This document shows positions 7,706-13,956 of a DNA stretch of 64,000 bases, piece by piece. This stretch comes from a virus: positions 1 through 64,000 of IMG/VR virus record IMGVR_UViG_3300036861_000632; one strand, 5' to 3'. The translations under genes and the position numbers were made by a program. The notes under the pieces are model-generated. The model searched no databases and was not told the origin of the DNA. It saw only the letters and a list, made by a program, of their open reading frames with translations. The first letter of the stretch is position 1. Every line of letters begins with the position of its first letter.

Positions 7706-8070
7706 ACGCCTATCATTTCGCCGCTTTCGAGCCGGTAAGCCTCCGCCAGCACGTCATGGATCAAATCGCCCGGAGATCCAAAGCTGGCGGACAAAGCCCG
7801 CGTGCCGATGGATCGGCGGGTCATTGGTGTCACCAGCCGCTTCGCCGCCTGAAAGACGATCATCCCGTACTCCGCCGTGTTCGCCGCGGCGAGCGCCGGT
7901 TCGATCTCCGTCTCGTCATCGTTCAGGGCAAACCCCTCGATGCGCCCCAGCTTGAACGGCAGCCGCAAGACTTCGTTGAGCTTGTCATCGCGGAACAGCG
8001 GGATGTCGGGATCATCGTCGGCGACGATGGCCCGGAGCATTGAATGAAAAGTTGTGAGCGCGGTGCCCAT
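7702..8070 (-). CDS. Structural-region protein, unknown
   Basis: 122 aa from the ATG at 8070; an alternative ATG lies at 8040. It contains 'DDDPDIPLFRDDKLNEVLRLPF' split over two acidic segments and a helix-rich C-terminus. The start lies directly after the U-tract of an intrinsic terminator. Expression therefore depends on readthrough or an unseen promoter. No ribosome binding site is visible. It could be a head-completion (connector) protein by position. Confidence 0.55.
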   Translation of the reverse strand: MGTALTTFHSMLRAIVADDDPDIPLFRDDKLNEVLRLPFKLGRIEGFALNDDETEIEPALAAANTAEYGMIVFQAAKRLVTPMTRRSIGTRALSASFGSPGDLIHDVLAEAYRLESGEMIGV

Positions 8071-8112
8071 ACAAAAAACCGAGGCGGCCAACGCTTTGAG
8101 ACGTGGCCGCCT
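8071..8112 (-). terminator. Intrinsic terminator after the capsid genes
   Basis: On the minus strand a perfect 9-bp stem AGGCGGCCA...TGGCCGCCT (8112-8104 with 8090-8082) with a 13-nt loop is followed by CGG and then TTTTTT (8078-8073). This is a textbook factor-independent terminator. It lies between the 275-aa structural protein and the next gene, so abundant capsid-type messages can end here. Confidence 0.85.
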
Positions 8113-8150
8113 GTTCGGAATTAACCGCACAAGGCGGCAAGACACGAAAG

Positions 8151-8978
8151 TTACGGCGCCGGCAACACGGCGAATTGCGAATACATGCCGGACGCGGAAG
8201 CCTTGCTCTCGCCTTCGCCTTCGGGGTGATCCTGGTCGAGCGTCGGCGTCCAGTCGATGCAGAACTCGCGGCTGCGCACCAGTTCATCCTCGGCGTTATC
8301 GACGATCATCGCCACGACGTTCTGGCCGGCGATGGAGTTCAAGCCCTCATCCGGGCCGAAGTCCAGCGATTCGACCGTCAGTTCCGGCACGACGGTTTCA
8401 CCGGGCTTGACCCACCGGGCCGTCTTGAGGCCGCAACGGATCGGCTTGGATTTGCGCGACGGCAGCTTGTTCTTCTTCGTGTTCGTGCAGCCGACGTGAT
8501 CGAAGTCCGCGAGCACGGGCATTTCCCACAGGGCAATGCGGCAACCGCGCTTGGCGTTCGTGATGGTGGCCACGCCGGTCGAAGTGGGGGCGACATACGT
8601 GCCGGTCAACTCGACGGCCCGGCCGGAACCGAAGTTCGCCCGCAACGGCGTCTTGGACCACGCGGGACGCTGGAACGTGCCGGACAAGCCGGCGAAGTTC
8701 ACCACGGCATAGGCTTCGTCATCCGCGCGAATCTTGTTGTCCACCACGGCGATGATCGGGCCGACTGGAGCACTGGTCGGCAGGGCCACGAACGTCCACT
8801 CAACGATGTCGGCGTCGGGCGTGCCCGTGGCATCCTCCATCAACGTCGTGTAACCCAGCAACCGCGCCGGGACGAGTGACGCATACACATCGCGCTCTCC
8901 GCCCAGGGCCGGCTTTTGGATGATCGGATAATCCTCCGATTCAATCGCGACCGGCGTAAGATTGGTTTCAACAGCCAT
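8151..8978 (-). CDS. Major virion protein, candidate tail tube protein
   Basis: 275 aa, beta-rich. It follows the capsid gene and ends just before a strong terminator, as expected for an abundantly made protein. The C-terminal half ('PGETVVPELTVESLDFGPDEG', then an acidic linker, then 'SGMYSQFAVLP') is reminiscent of siphovirus major tail proteins. The resemblance is loose. The leader before the ATG is A-rich (ACAAAACT) without Shine-Dalgarno. The alternative is a capsid accessory protein. Confidence 0.6.
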   Translation of the reverse strand: MAVETNLTPVAIESEDYPIIQKPALGGERDVYASLVPARLLGYTTLMEDATGTPDADIVEWTFVALPTSAPVGPIIAVVDNKIRADDEAYAVVNFAGLSGTFQRPAWSKTPLRANFGSGRAVELTGTYVAPTSTGVATITNAKRGCRIALWEMPVLADFDHVGCTNTKKNKLPSRKSKPIRCGLKTARWVKPGETVVPELTVESLDFGPDEGLNSIAGQNVVAMIVDNAEDELVRSREFCIDWTPTLDQDHPEGEGESKASASGMYSQFAVLPAP

Positions 8979-9002
8979 AGTTTTGTGGGTTGAGGTTCGA
9001 GA

Positions 9003-10247
9003 TTAGACGTAGGTGATCTTGAGCGCGGAGGGCCGGAACTGGCTCACGATGTAGGGAGCGCACATGCGTTGCTGCGAGCGTTCTTCCCAGTTCTCCCGCT
9101 CATTGCGCTCCACGATCTCCTTCGACCAGATCGGCTTGTTGTAGCTGCGACCGGGCTTGAGGTTGAACACCGGGTAGCAGGTGCCCTTGACGAGCGTGGC
9201 ATCGCCGATGAAACGCCAGTCCTTGCCGAGCCGGCGCAACGACGTGTAACCGTTCTCCTGCACCTGTTGCTGCAAGGAGGTCGAATTCGTGTTGTTTTCC
9301 AGCAACAGCGTCTTGGCGATGTTGATGATGTCCGACGGCGGGCAGATGATGTCGCCCGTGGCCATCAGCCGGCCGCGGCCACCGGGCAGGTAATTGCCCC
9401 AGGAATCCTGATAGTCCACGATCGCGTCGAGCACGGCCGGGCGCAGGCCCGTGGAAGCCGTCGTCTCATAATCGGTCAACTTCATCGCCGCCCGCACCGT
9501 CGAGGTCGCCGAAGCCGGCGTGCCCGTGCTGTTCAGGATGATGTTCGTGGACGGCAAATGGATCGTCTTGATGGCGGAGTGCGCGACGAAAATGCGCTGC
9601 TCAACCTTGGTCCGGGCCTGCTCGTAGCTGAAGGCACCGAAGGCACCGCCGGAAGCGAGCGCGGCGGAGAGCAGGTTGAAATGCACCTTGTCGTACTGAA
9701 TCTGGAGATCGCGCCCGATGTCGAACGTGGCCTTCGCCACGCCATCCACCCGGCCCGCGATGATGTCGAGCGTCACATAACGCACGATGTCGGACGTGAT
9801 GATCGCCAGCCCGATGTCCTGCTTGGAGTTGGGCTTCACCACGCGCACGCGGTCAGGCGTGCCATCGGGCGAGACATTGCCCACGCGCACTTCCTGCTTC
9901 GAGTCGTTGAGGATCTTGGGTTCCTCGTCGTCCTTGAGTGTGACTTGCTCGAAATAGGCGGCGCCAAACGTGGAATCCGAAGCGATGAAATTACCGACCG
10001 TCTCGACGCGCACCGCGTTAAGGGCGCGCTGCTTGTCGCCGGTTTTGTCGTTCCACGCCTCGATAATCATCTCGGACTGCTTCTTCGGGTCCGGCTCGAT
10101 GCCGGCGAGCATCCGCAGGAATTCCTTGTTGGCCTTGTCCGCATCGACTTCGACGAGGTTGCCGGTTTCATCCTTGGCCAGCGTGTAGCCGTGAAGCGTG
10201 ATGGACCGCTTCACCATTCCGTCAAGTTGCTCTTTGATCGACTTCAT
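9003..10247 (-). CDS. Major capsid protein (HK97-fold type, probable)
   Basis: 414 aa, a typical length for an unprocessed or mildly processed capsid protein. Upstream are a decoration-like protein and a helical scaffold-like protein; downstream is another abundant structural protein and a terminator. Sequence features fitting the fold include an N-terminal charged helix, an E-loop-like region near 'VTLKDDEEPKIL', a long central 'spine' helix region and a C-terminal beta strand 'SALKITYV'. The leader ACAAAATCT precedes the ATG, with no Shine-Dalgarno. The call rests mainly on order, length and expression layout. Confidence 0.78.
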   Translation of the reverse strand: MKSIKEQLDGMVKRSITLHGYTLAKDETGNLVEVDADKANKEFLRMLAGIEPDPKKQSEMIIEAWNDKTGDKQRALNAVRVETVGNFIASDSTFGAAYFEQVTLKDDEEPKILNDSKQEVRVGNVSPDGTPDRVRVVKPNSKQDIGLAIITSDIVRYVTLDIIAGRVDGVAKATFDIGRDLQIQYDKVHFNLLSAALASGGAFGAFSYEQARTKVEQRIFVAHSAIKTIHLPSTNIILNSTGTPASATSTVRAAMKLTDYETTASTGLRPAVLDAIVDYQDSWGNYLPGGRGRLMATGDIICPPSDIINIAKTLLLENNTNSTSLQQQVQENGYTSLRRLGKDWRFIGDATLVKGTCYPVFNLKPGRSYNKPIWSKEIVERNERENWEERSQQRMCAPYIVSQFRPSALKITYV

Positions 10248-10275
10248 AGATTTTGTTTGTATTGCGGTGAATGAA

Positions 10276-10797
10276 TCAGGCAGTCAGGTCGCCCTTCAGA
10301 ATCTCGACCGAGATGCGAACCGCGCCGGACGTGTTCGGCGTGAGTTGGGCCACGAGCCGGTATTGCGCGCGTTGAGTGGACTGGACCTGGCAGAACTTGC
10401 CGGCCGTGAAACTGAGCAGCGTGTCGGCGGCTGTCCCTGCGTAAATCGCACCCGTGCCCGTGCTGACGATGTAGTCAGAGCCTTCGACTTCCAGCGCCTC
10501 GGCCATTTCGATTGAGCCGTGGAAACCGGCCCGGTACGGAATCTGGCCGCCGGAATCATCCGGGGCGAGGCCATAAAGCTGTTCGGTGTCAGTCCGGCCG
10601 ATGGCCGTGCTGTCCTCGCGGATGGCCTTCATGCAGAAGCCGTCGGCCCAGCCGTCGGCGACCACGAAAGTCTTCTCGCCCGTGTCGGCATCAATTGCCG
10701 AGATTTTCAGTGGCCGACCGATGGGATGAGTGGCGGAAGGAAGAACGCCGGAAACAGTGCCGGGACCGCCGCGAAGGATTTCAAAGTTGGACTTCAT
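10276..10797 (-). CDS. Head decoration protein (probable)
   Basis: 173 aa, beta-rich. It has the phrase 'HPIGRPLKISAIDADTGEKT' near the start and a C-terminal part rich in Thr/Gly/Ala. Small beta-rich proteins immediately before the major capsid gene usually bind the outside of the mature head, like lambda gpD. The ATG at 10797 follows CTCAAAAC without Shine-Dalgarno, matching the leaders of the two next genes. Confidence 0.65.
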   Translation of the reverse strand: MKSNFEILRGGPGTVSGVLPSATHPIGRPLKISAIDADTGEKTFVVADGWADGFCMKAIREDSTAIGRTDTEQLYGLAPDDSGGQIPYRAGFHGSIEMAEALEVEGSDYIVSTGTGAIYAGTAADTLLSFTAGKFCQVQSTQRAQYRLVAQLTPNTSGAVRISVEILKGDLTA

Positions 10798-10828
10798 GTT
10801 TTGAGTGGTGCGTTATGGTTGACGAAAT

Positions 10829-11659
10829 TCAGATGACGCCCGGATGATTGGTGGTGACTTCTTTCTTTTCATCGCCCGGCTTGGGCGTCCCACCCGCGAA
10901 CGGATGGCCGGCGGACTTGGGCTTCTGCGCGGTCATCAGGCTGATAACCTTGTCGAAGCCGGCATCGGGTTCGACCCAAGCCAGTTCAACCGTCTGCGCG
11001 GAGGCCAGCGTGAAGCCCTTGAGCTTCGGGAGCCGGTTCTTGGCGCGCGACAACAGATCGGTGAACACCTTTTCCTCGCCCGTGAGCACTTCATCGGCCG
11101 GGGCAGGGATGCCCAGTTCAGCCGCCTTCGTGCGCCGCTCGCTGAGAGTCTTAAGTTCGGCGCTGAACAGGGCGCGGGAATTCTTCTCGGCCTCTTGGAC
11201 TGCCGCCGTGTGATCCTCCTTCTTGAACAACTCGCCGGCCTTGATCTTCCCGTCGATGGCCTTGTCGATCTCGCCGCCCATGCTGGCGCGAACCGTCGCG
11301 ACCTCGCTCTTGGCGTCCTTGGCTATGCCGGCAATCCGGCCGATGGTGTCCTGCGCGGATCGGAAAGCCCAGAGCAACTGGCGGAGGGCGCTCCCGGCAT
11401 CGAGCGCGGCGGGAACCTTGTCGGTTTCGGGCAACGCGGCCAATGCTCGGTTGATGGTGTCTTTGGCCTGCTTGAACTGACCCTTGAGCGGTTCATCGAG
11501 CAGATCGTCCAGCGAATTGAGGCTCTTGGAAATATCCGTCAGACCGGCGCGCAATTCGCTCATTTCCGTCTGCGTGATTTCGCCAACCGGATCGGCGGCG
11601 TGAAAACTTCGGGCGATGTGGCCTTCGGCGGAATCCGGTGCGAGCAAAATGTTTTTCAT
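10829..11659 (-). CDS. Capsid scaffold-like coiled-coil protein
   Basis: 276 aa from the ATG at 11659. Residues ~30-200 are highly helical, rich in Leu/Lys/Glu/Ala. The C-terminal ~40 residues are Pro/Gly/Lys-rich, a layout seen in internal scaffolding proteins that template the capsid shell and then leave. It precedes the decoration and capsid genes. A promoter-like TTGACA-N16-TATACC stands 26 nt before its start. No protease domain is seen in it. Confidence 0.65.
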   Translation of the reverse strand: MKNILLAPDSAEGHIARSFHAADPVGEITQTEMSELRAGLTDISKSLNSLDDLLDEPLKGQFKQAKDTINRALAALPETDKVPAALDAGSALRQLLWAFRSAQDTIGRIAGIAKDAKSEVATVRASMGGEIDKAIDGKIKAGELFKKEDHTAAVQEAEKNSRALFSAELKTLSERRTKAAELGIPAPADEVLTGEEKVFTDLLSRAKNRLPKLKGFTLASAQTVELAWVEPDAGFDKVISLMTAQKPKSAGHPFAGGTPKPGDEKKEVTTNHPGVI

Positions 11660-11685
11660 AGCATCATTGTGTCTCAGTTGTCGGC

Positions 11686-11713
11686 GGTATAGATATTCTC
11701 CCGGCCATGTCAA
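11686..11713 (-). promoter_or_regulatory. Promoter candidate TTGACA-N16-TATACC (scaffold)
   Basis: TTGACA at 11713-11708 and TATACC at 11691-11686, 16 nt apart, in the 63-bp gap before the scaffold gene. This is one of three matching sites before head genes in this window (also 12579-12606 and 31415-31442). Confidence 0.6.
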
Positions 11714-11722
11714 CAGCGAAGA

Positions 11723-12571
11723 TCACTTTTTGAGAAATAGTTTTTCCATCGTTTCCGCCACAATTTGAACGTTGGCGACAAACTTGGCCACATGATCGCC
11801 GCTGGCCGTGAGCCGTTGAATCTTCGCCGTTGGTTCCGCGCCATACTTCACGAGGCCGAGTCCGCAGTAGTGAACCGAGCCATCAAGTCCGCCCATGAGC
11901 ATCGTGACCTCCTGTCCTTTGTAGCCCGCGACCACGCGATCAACCTTCGTCGAGAACGTCGCCTGCAAATCAGCGGGTGCGCTTGCCCACGGCCAGTACT
12001 CGAATCCCGCCGCGCGAATGTCGTCGGGCGTGAATTCGCTTTTCAGTTTGCCGTTCGGATTGGCGACCGCGAGGCCGGACTTGGACACGGGATATTCGAC
12101 TTCCATCGAGACGGTGTACTTGTGGCGGCCGGTGGAATGATCGCCGACGATCTTCGCCATGCCCTGAGAGCGTTTGGCGTAACTCGCCACGCCATCAATC
12201 GCCGGCATGGAATCCTTGCTGATCTTCCAGCCGCCAATCGGGGCGTCGGGGAATTTAGTCGCAACCACCATGCCGATGATCCGGTCATTCATCGTGCTGG
12301 CTTCGCCGGGCTTCTTGTAATACTCGGCGACGTGATGTTCCCAGTTGAGATTCTGGTGAAGCAGCGAATTGAAGGATTTGCCAGCCACGATGGGATGAAT
12401 GCCGGTGCCCCAATGCGTGCGTACCGGGAAGGCGTGCGACATGGAGAAATGGAAGTACCCCTTGCTGTCGTCCGGCGTGAATTTCTGCCCGAAGAAATCG
12501 AGCACGTTGTCCGCGTGCAGCGTCATGGCCTTGTCCGAAACAATCGGACTGACGGCGAAATCTTTGCTCAT
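11723..12571 (-). CDS. Head morphogenesis protein, possibly a prohead protease
   Basis: 282 aa from the ATG at 12571. It is the first minus-strand gene after the plus-strand island and heads the scaffold-decoration-capsid run, where the maturation protease often lies. It has His-rich spots ('HWGTGIHP', 'LLHQNLNWEHH') and 'IVGDHSTGRHKYTVSMEVEY'. I cannot assign a catalytic triad, so protease remains a positional guess. A promoter-like element ends only 7 nt before the ATG, so the message may be leaderless. Confidence 0.55.
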   Translation of the reverse strand: MSKDFAVSPIVSDKAMTLHADNVLDFFGQKFTPDDSKGYFHFSMSHAFPVRTHWGTGIHPIVAGKSFNSLLHQNLNWEHHVAEYYKKPGEASTMNDRIIGMVVATKFPDAPIGGWKISKDSMPAIDGVASYAKRSQGMAKIVGDHSTGRHKYTVSMEVEYPVSKSGLAVANPNGKLKSEFTPDDIRAAGFEYWPWASAPADLQATFSTKVDRVVAGYKGQEVTMLMGGLDGSVHYCGLGLVKYGAEPTAKIQRLTASGDHVAKFVANVQIVAETMEKLFLKK

Positions 12572-12578
12572 GGGGCGG

Positions 12579-12606
12579 GGTATAGCGAGCCAAGTAGCGG
12601 AGTCAA
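12579..12606 (-). promoter_or_regulatory. Promoter candidate TTGACT-N16-TATACC
   Basis: TTGACT at 12606-12601 and TATACC at 12584-12579 with a 16-nt spacer, in the divergent gap between the head operon and the plus-strand island. The -10 box is followed by 7 nt and then the ATG at 12571, which would put transcription start at or next to the start codon. The remaining ~140 bp of this gap hold no other clear signal; no promoter for the plus-strand side was identified. Confidence 0.55.
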
Positions 12607-12745
12607 CGCTGCAATCAGCCCATTCACTCAGCGAAGAATCCTCTTGCACTCCTCGCGGTTTATGATTATGAGGATTGGCAGCAATGAATATCGAGTTTCC
12701 GAACGACGAACTGAAGCACGGCGGGTAAAACCAACGACTCAAGAT

Positions 12746-13186
12746 ATGAAAACAGCGACCGAACAACCACCGACTCCGCCAACTGCAACGGCTCTAGCCG
12801 TTGCTTCCAGTGATGGGTTCTCTGGCGTCGAACTCATCGCCCGCGAACGCGCTCGACAAATCAGCGTGGAAGGATGGACGCCCGAACACGATGACAGCCA
12901 CGACAAAGGCGAACTGCTCGAAGCCTCCTACGCCTACGCGAAAGCCGCCATCAAATGTATCAAGCATGAATACTACCGCATCATCAACGACCCGCCTCCT
13001 GAATGGCCGTGGGAAAGTGAATGGTGGAAGCCGAGTCCCGATGCCATCCGAAATCTGGAAAAGGCCGGTGCGCTGCTCGCCGCTGAAATAGACCGGCTAA
13101 AACGCGCTCAAGGCAAGCCGGACGAAAAGATGAGCCACTGCGAGCCGGAAGCGGCGCATGGCTCGCACGAGAAAGGTTCAAAATGA
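12746..13186 (+). CDS. Conserved phage protein (ARERARQ-EGW type)
   Basis: 146 aa. After a Pro/Thr-rich N-terminus it has 'LIARERARQISVEGWTPEHD' and 'HDKGELLEASYAYAKAA'. This resembles a widespread small phage protein family of unknown role. The region 'PPPEWPWESEWWKP' is rich in Trp/Pro. I use the ATG at 12746; the frame is open upstream to an ATG near 12661, giving a possible 28-residue extension. It is the first gene of the plus-strand island and is coupled to the next by ATGA. Confidence 0.7.
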   Translation: MKTATEQPPTPPTATALAVASSDGFSGVELIARERARQISVEGWTPEHDDSHDKGELLEASYAYAKAAIKCIKHEYYRIINDPPPEWPWESEWWKPSPDAIRNLEKAGALLAAEIDRLKRAQGKPDEKMSHCEPEAAHGSHEKGSK

Positions 13187-13446
13187 AATCAAAACTCAAA
13201 TCGAAAACCCGCGCTGCTCGCAGTTGCGCTCCATCGCCTGGTTCGGCGCACGTTGACGCGCTCTACAAAGCGGTCGCGAATTACGTGAAAGCCAACGGCG
13301 GGAAGTTGGTGGTGGTTGGTGGTGTGAGAATCGAAGAATGGCCGGGCGAGCCTGACCTCGTGTTTCACGTCGCCATCAAGTGCATGGGGCGGAAGCCGGT
13401 CTTCGTTGCGCCGAACGATGAAGTCAGCGAAGTGGCGGGTCGCTGA
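13183..13446 (+). CDS. Small conserved phage protein
   Basis: 87 aa, start overlapping the upstream stop (ATGA at 13183). A basic N-terminal ~20 residues (KSKLKSKTRAARS) precede a small alpha/beta unit with 'VDALYKAVANYVKANGGKLV' and 'EWPGEPDLVFHVAIKCMG'. This type is common in phage accessory regions; function is unknown. Confidence 0.6.
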   Translation: MKSKLKSKTRAARSCAPSPGSAHVDALYKAVANYVKANGGKLVVVGGVRIEEWPGEPDLVFHVAIKCMGRKPVFVAPNDEVSEVAGR

Positions 13447-13500
13447 CGTTGAAATTAACCCGTGGCGTTCGCCCCGCCACTTTCGCTGAACTGAATTGTT

Positions 13501-13698
13501 ATGTCCTGGCAACTACAAACCAAACACATCGGCTCGGTGCTCACCATCCAAGAATGGAATGAGCGCATGAAAGAGGAACTGCGGGCGGCGGAAACCTGCT
13601 CACCGCATATCGTAGAGCAAATCAAGCAGGTGGACGCTCTAGTGCGCAATGAAGTGCGCCGCACCACCTTCGCCATGCGTATGCCACGCACTGTCTGA
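13501..13698 (+). CDS. Small protein, 3' end reads into an integrase remnant
   Basis: 65 aa from ATG 13501. The first ~50 residues look like a normal helical protein ('VLTIQEWNERMKEELRAAE'). The last ~15 (EVRRTTFAMRMPRTV) are read in a different frame from the tyrosine-recombinase remnant that begins at 13653. The gene was therefore probably altered at its 3' end by the arrival of that fragment. The 54-bp gap before it contains a GTGGCG...CGCCAC stem. Confidence 0.4.
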   Translation: MSWQLQTKHIGSVLTIQEWNERMKEELRAAETCSPHIVEQIKQVDALVRNEVRRTTFAMRMPRTV

Positions 13699-13820
13699 AT
13701 GCTGGCCAAAATCCTCGCGCCATTCAGCAGGCGATGGGGCATAGCCAGCTTGAAACCACAATGGGGTATATGCACGCAGAGGCATTGAACGTAAAAAGCC
13801 CACTGGAATTTCAAGCATGA
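13653..13820 (+). pseudogene. C-terminal remnant of a tyrosine recombinase (integron/Xer-like)
   Basis: A 55-codon frame, without a start codon and preceded by a stop (TGA 13650-13652), encodes the catalytic C-terminus of a tyrosine recombinase. The HxxR box 'HHLRHAYATH' has its Arg at 13671-13673; the 'MGHS' box and the nucleophile in 'TTMGYMHAEAL' follow. The end 'NVKSPLE' resembles integron integrases and Xer-like proteins. About 250 N-terminal residues are missing, so it cannot be active. Its stop overlaps the next gene's ATG as ATGA, the pattern of a once-functional operon member. Confidence 0.8.
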
Positions 13821-13954
13821 AAGAACACCGACTCATCTGTCAGCGTCGCTGTCTCCCAGGTGGTGGCTTCTACAAATGGACGCCCCGTAAGCCGCATCCC
13901 GTCGAATGCCCGAATTGCAAATCCCGAAACTGGAACCGCAAGAAAGCCGCCTGA
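13817..13954 (+). CDS. Small zinc-binding protein
   Basis: 45 aa, ATG overlapping the stop of the recombinase remnant (ATGA at 13817-13820). It has Cys at residues 8 and 12 and a CPNC pair near the end ('PVECPNCKSRNWNRK'), so one zinc site is likely. Basic residues suggest nucleic-acid binding. Only two bases separate its stop from the glycosyltransferase ATG, so the two are probably co-translated. Confidence 0.6.
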   Translation: MKEHRLICQRRCLPGGGFYKWTPRKPHPVECPNCKSRNWNRKKAA

Positions 13955-13956
13955 CT

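Noticed and set aside
8103-10274. Plus-strand frames of 258 and 401 codons over the capsid genes
   Set aside because: Antisense shadows of structural genes; products are Arg/His-rich without motifs.
12579-12745. Divergent promoter for the plus-strand island
   Set aside because: Only the leftward TTGACT-N16-TATACC is convincing; no rightward box pair with acceptable spacing was found.
13441-13500. GTGGCG...CGCCAC stem as a terminator
   Set aside because: Only 6 bp of stem and TTT afterwards; too weak to call.
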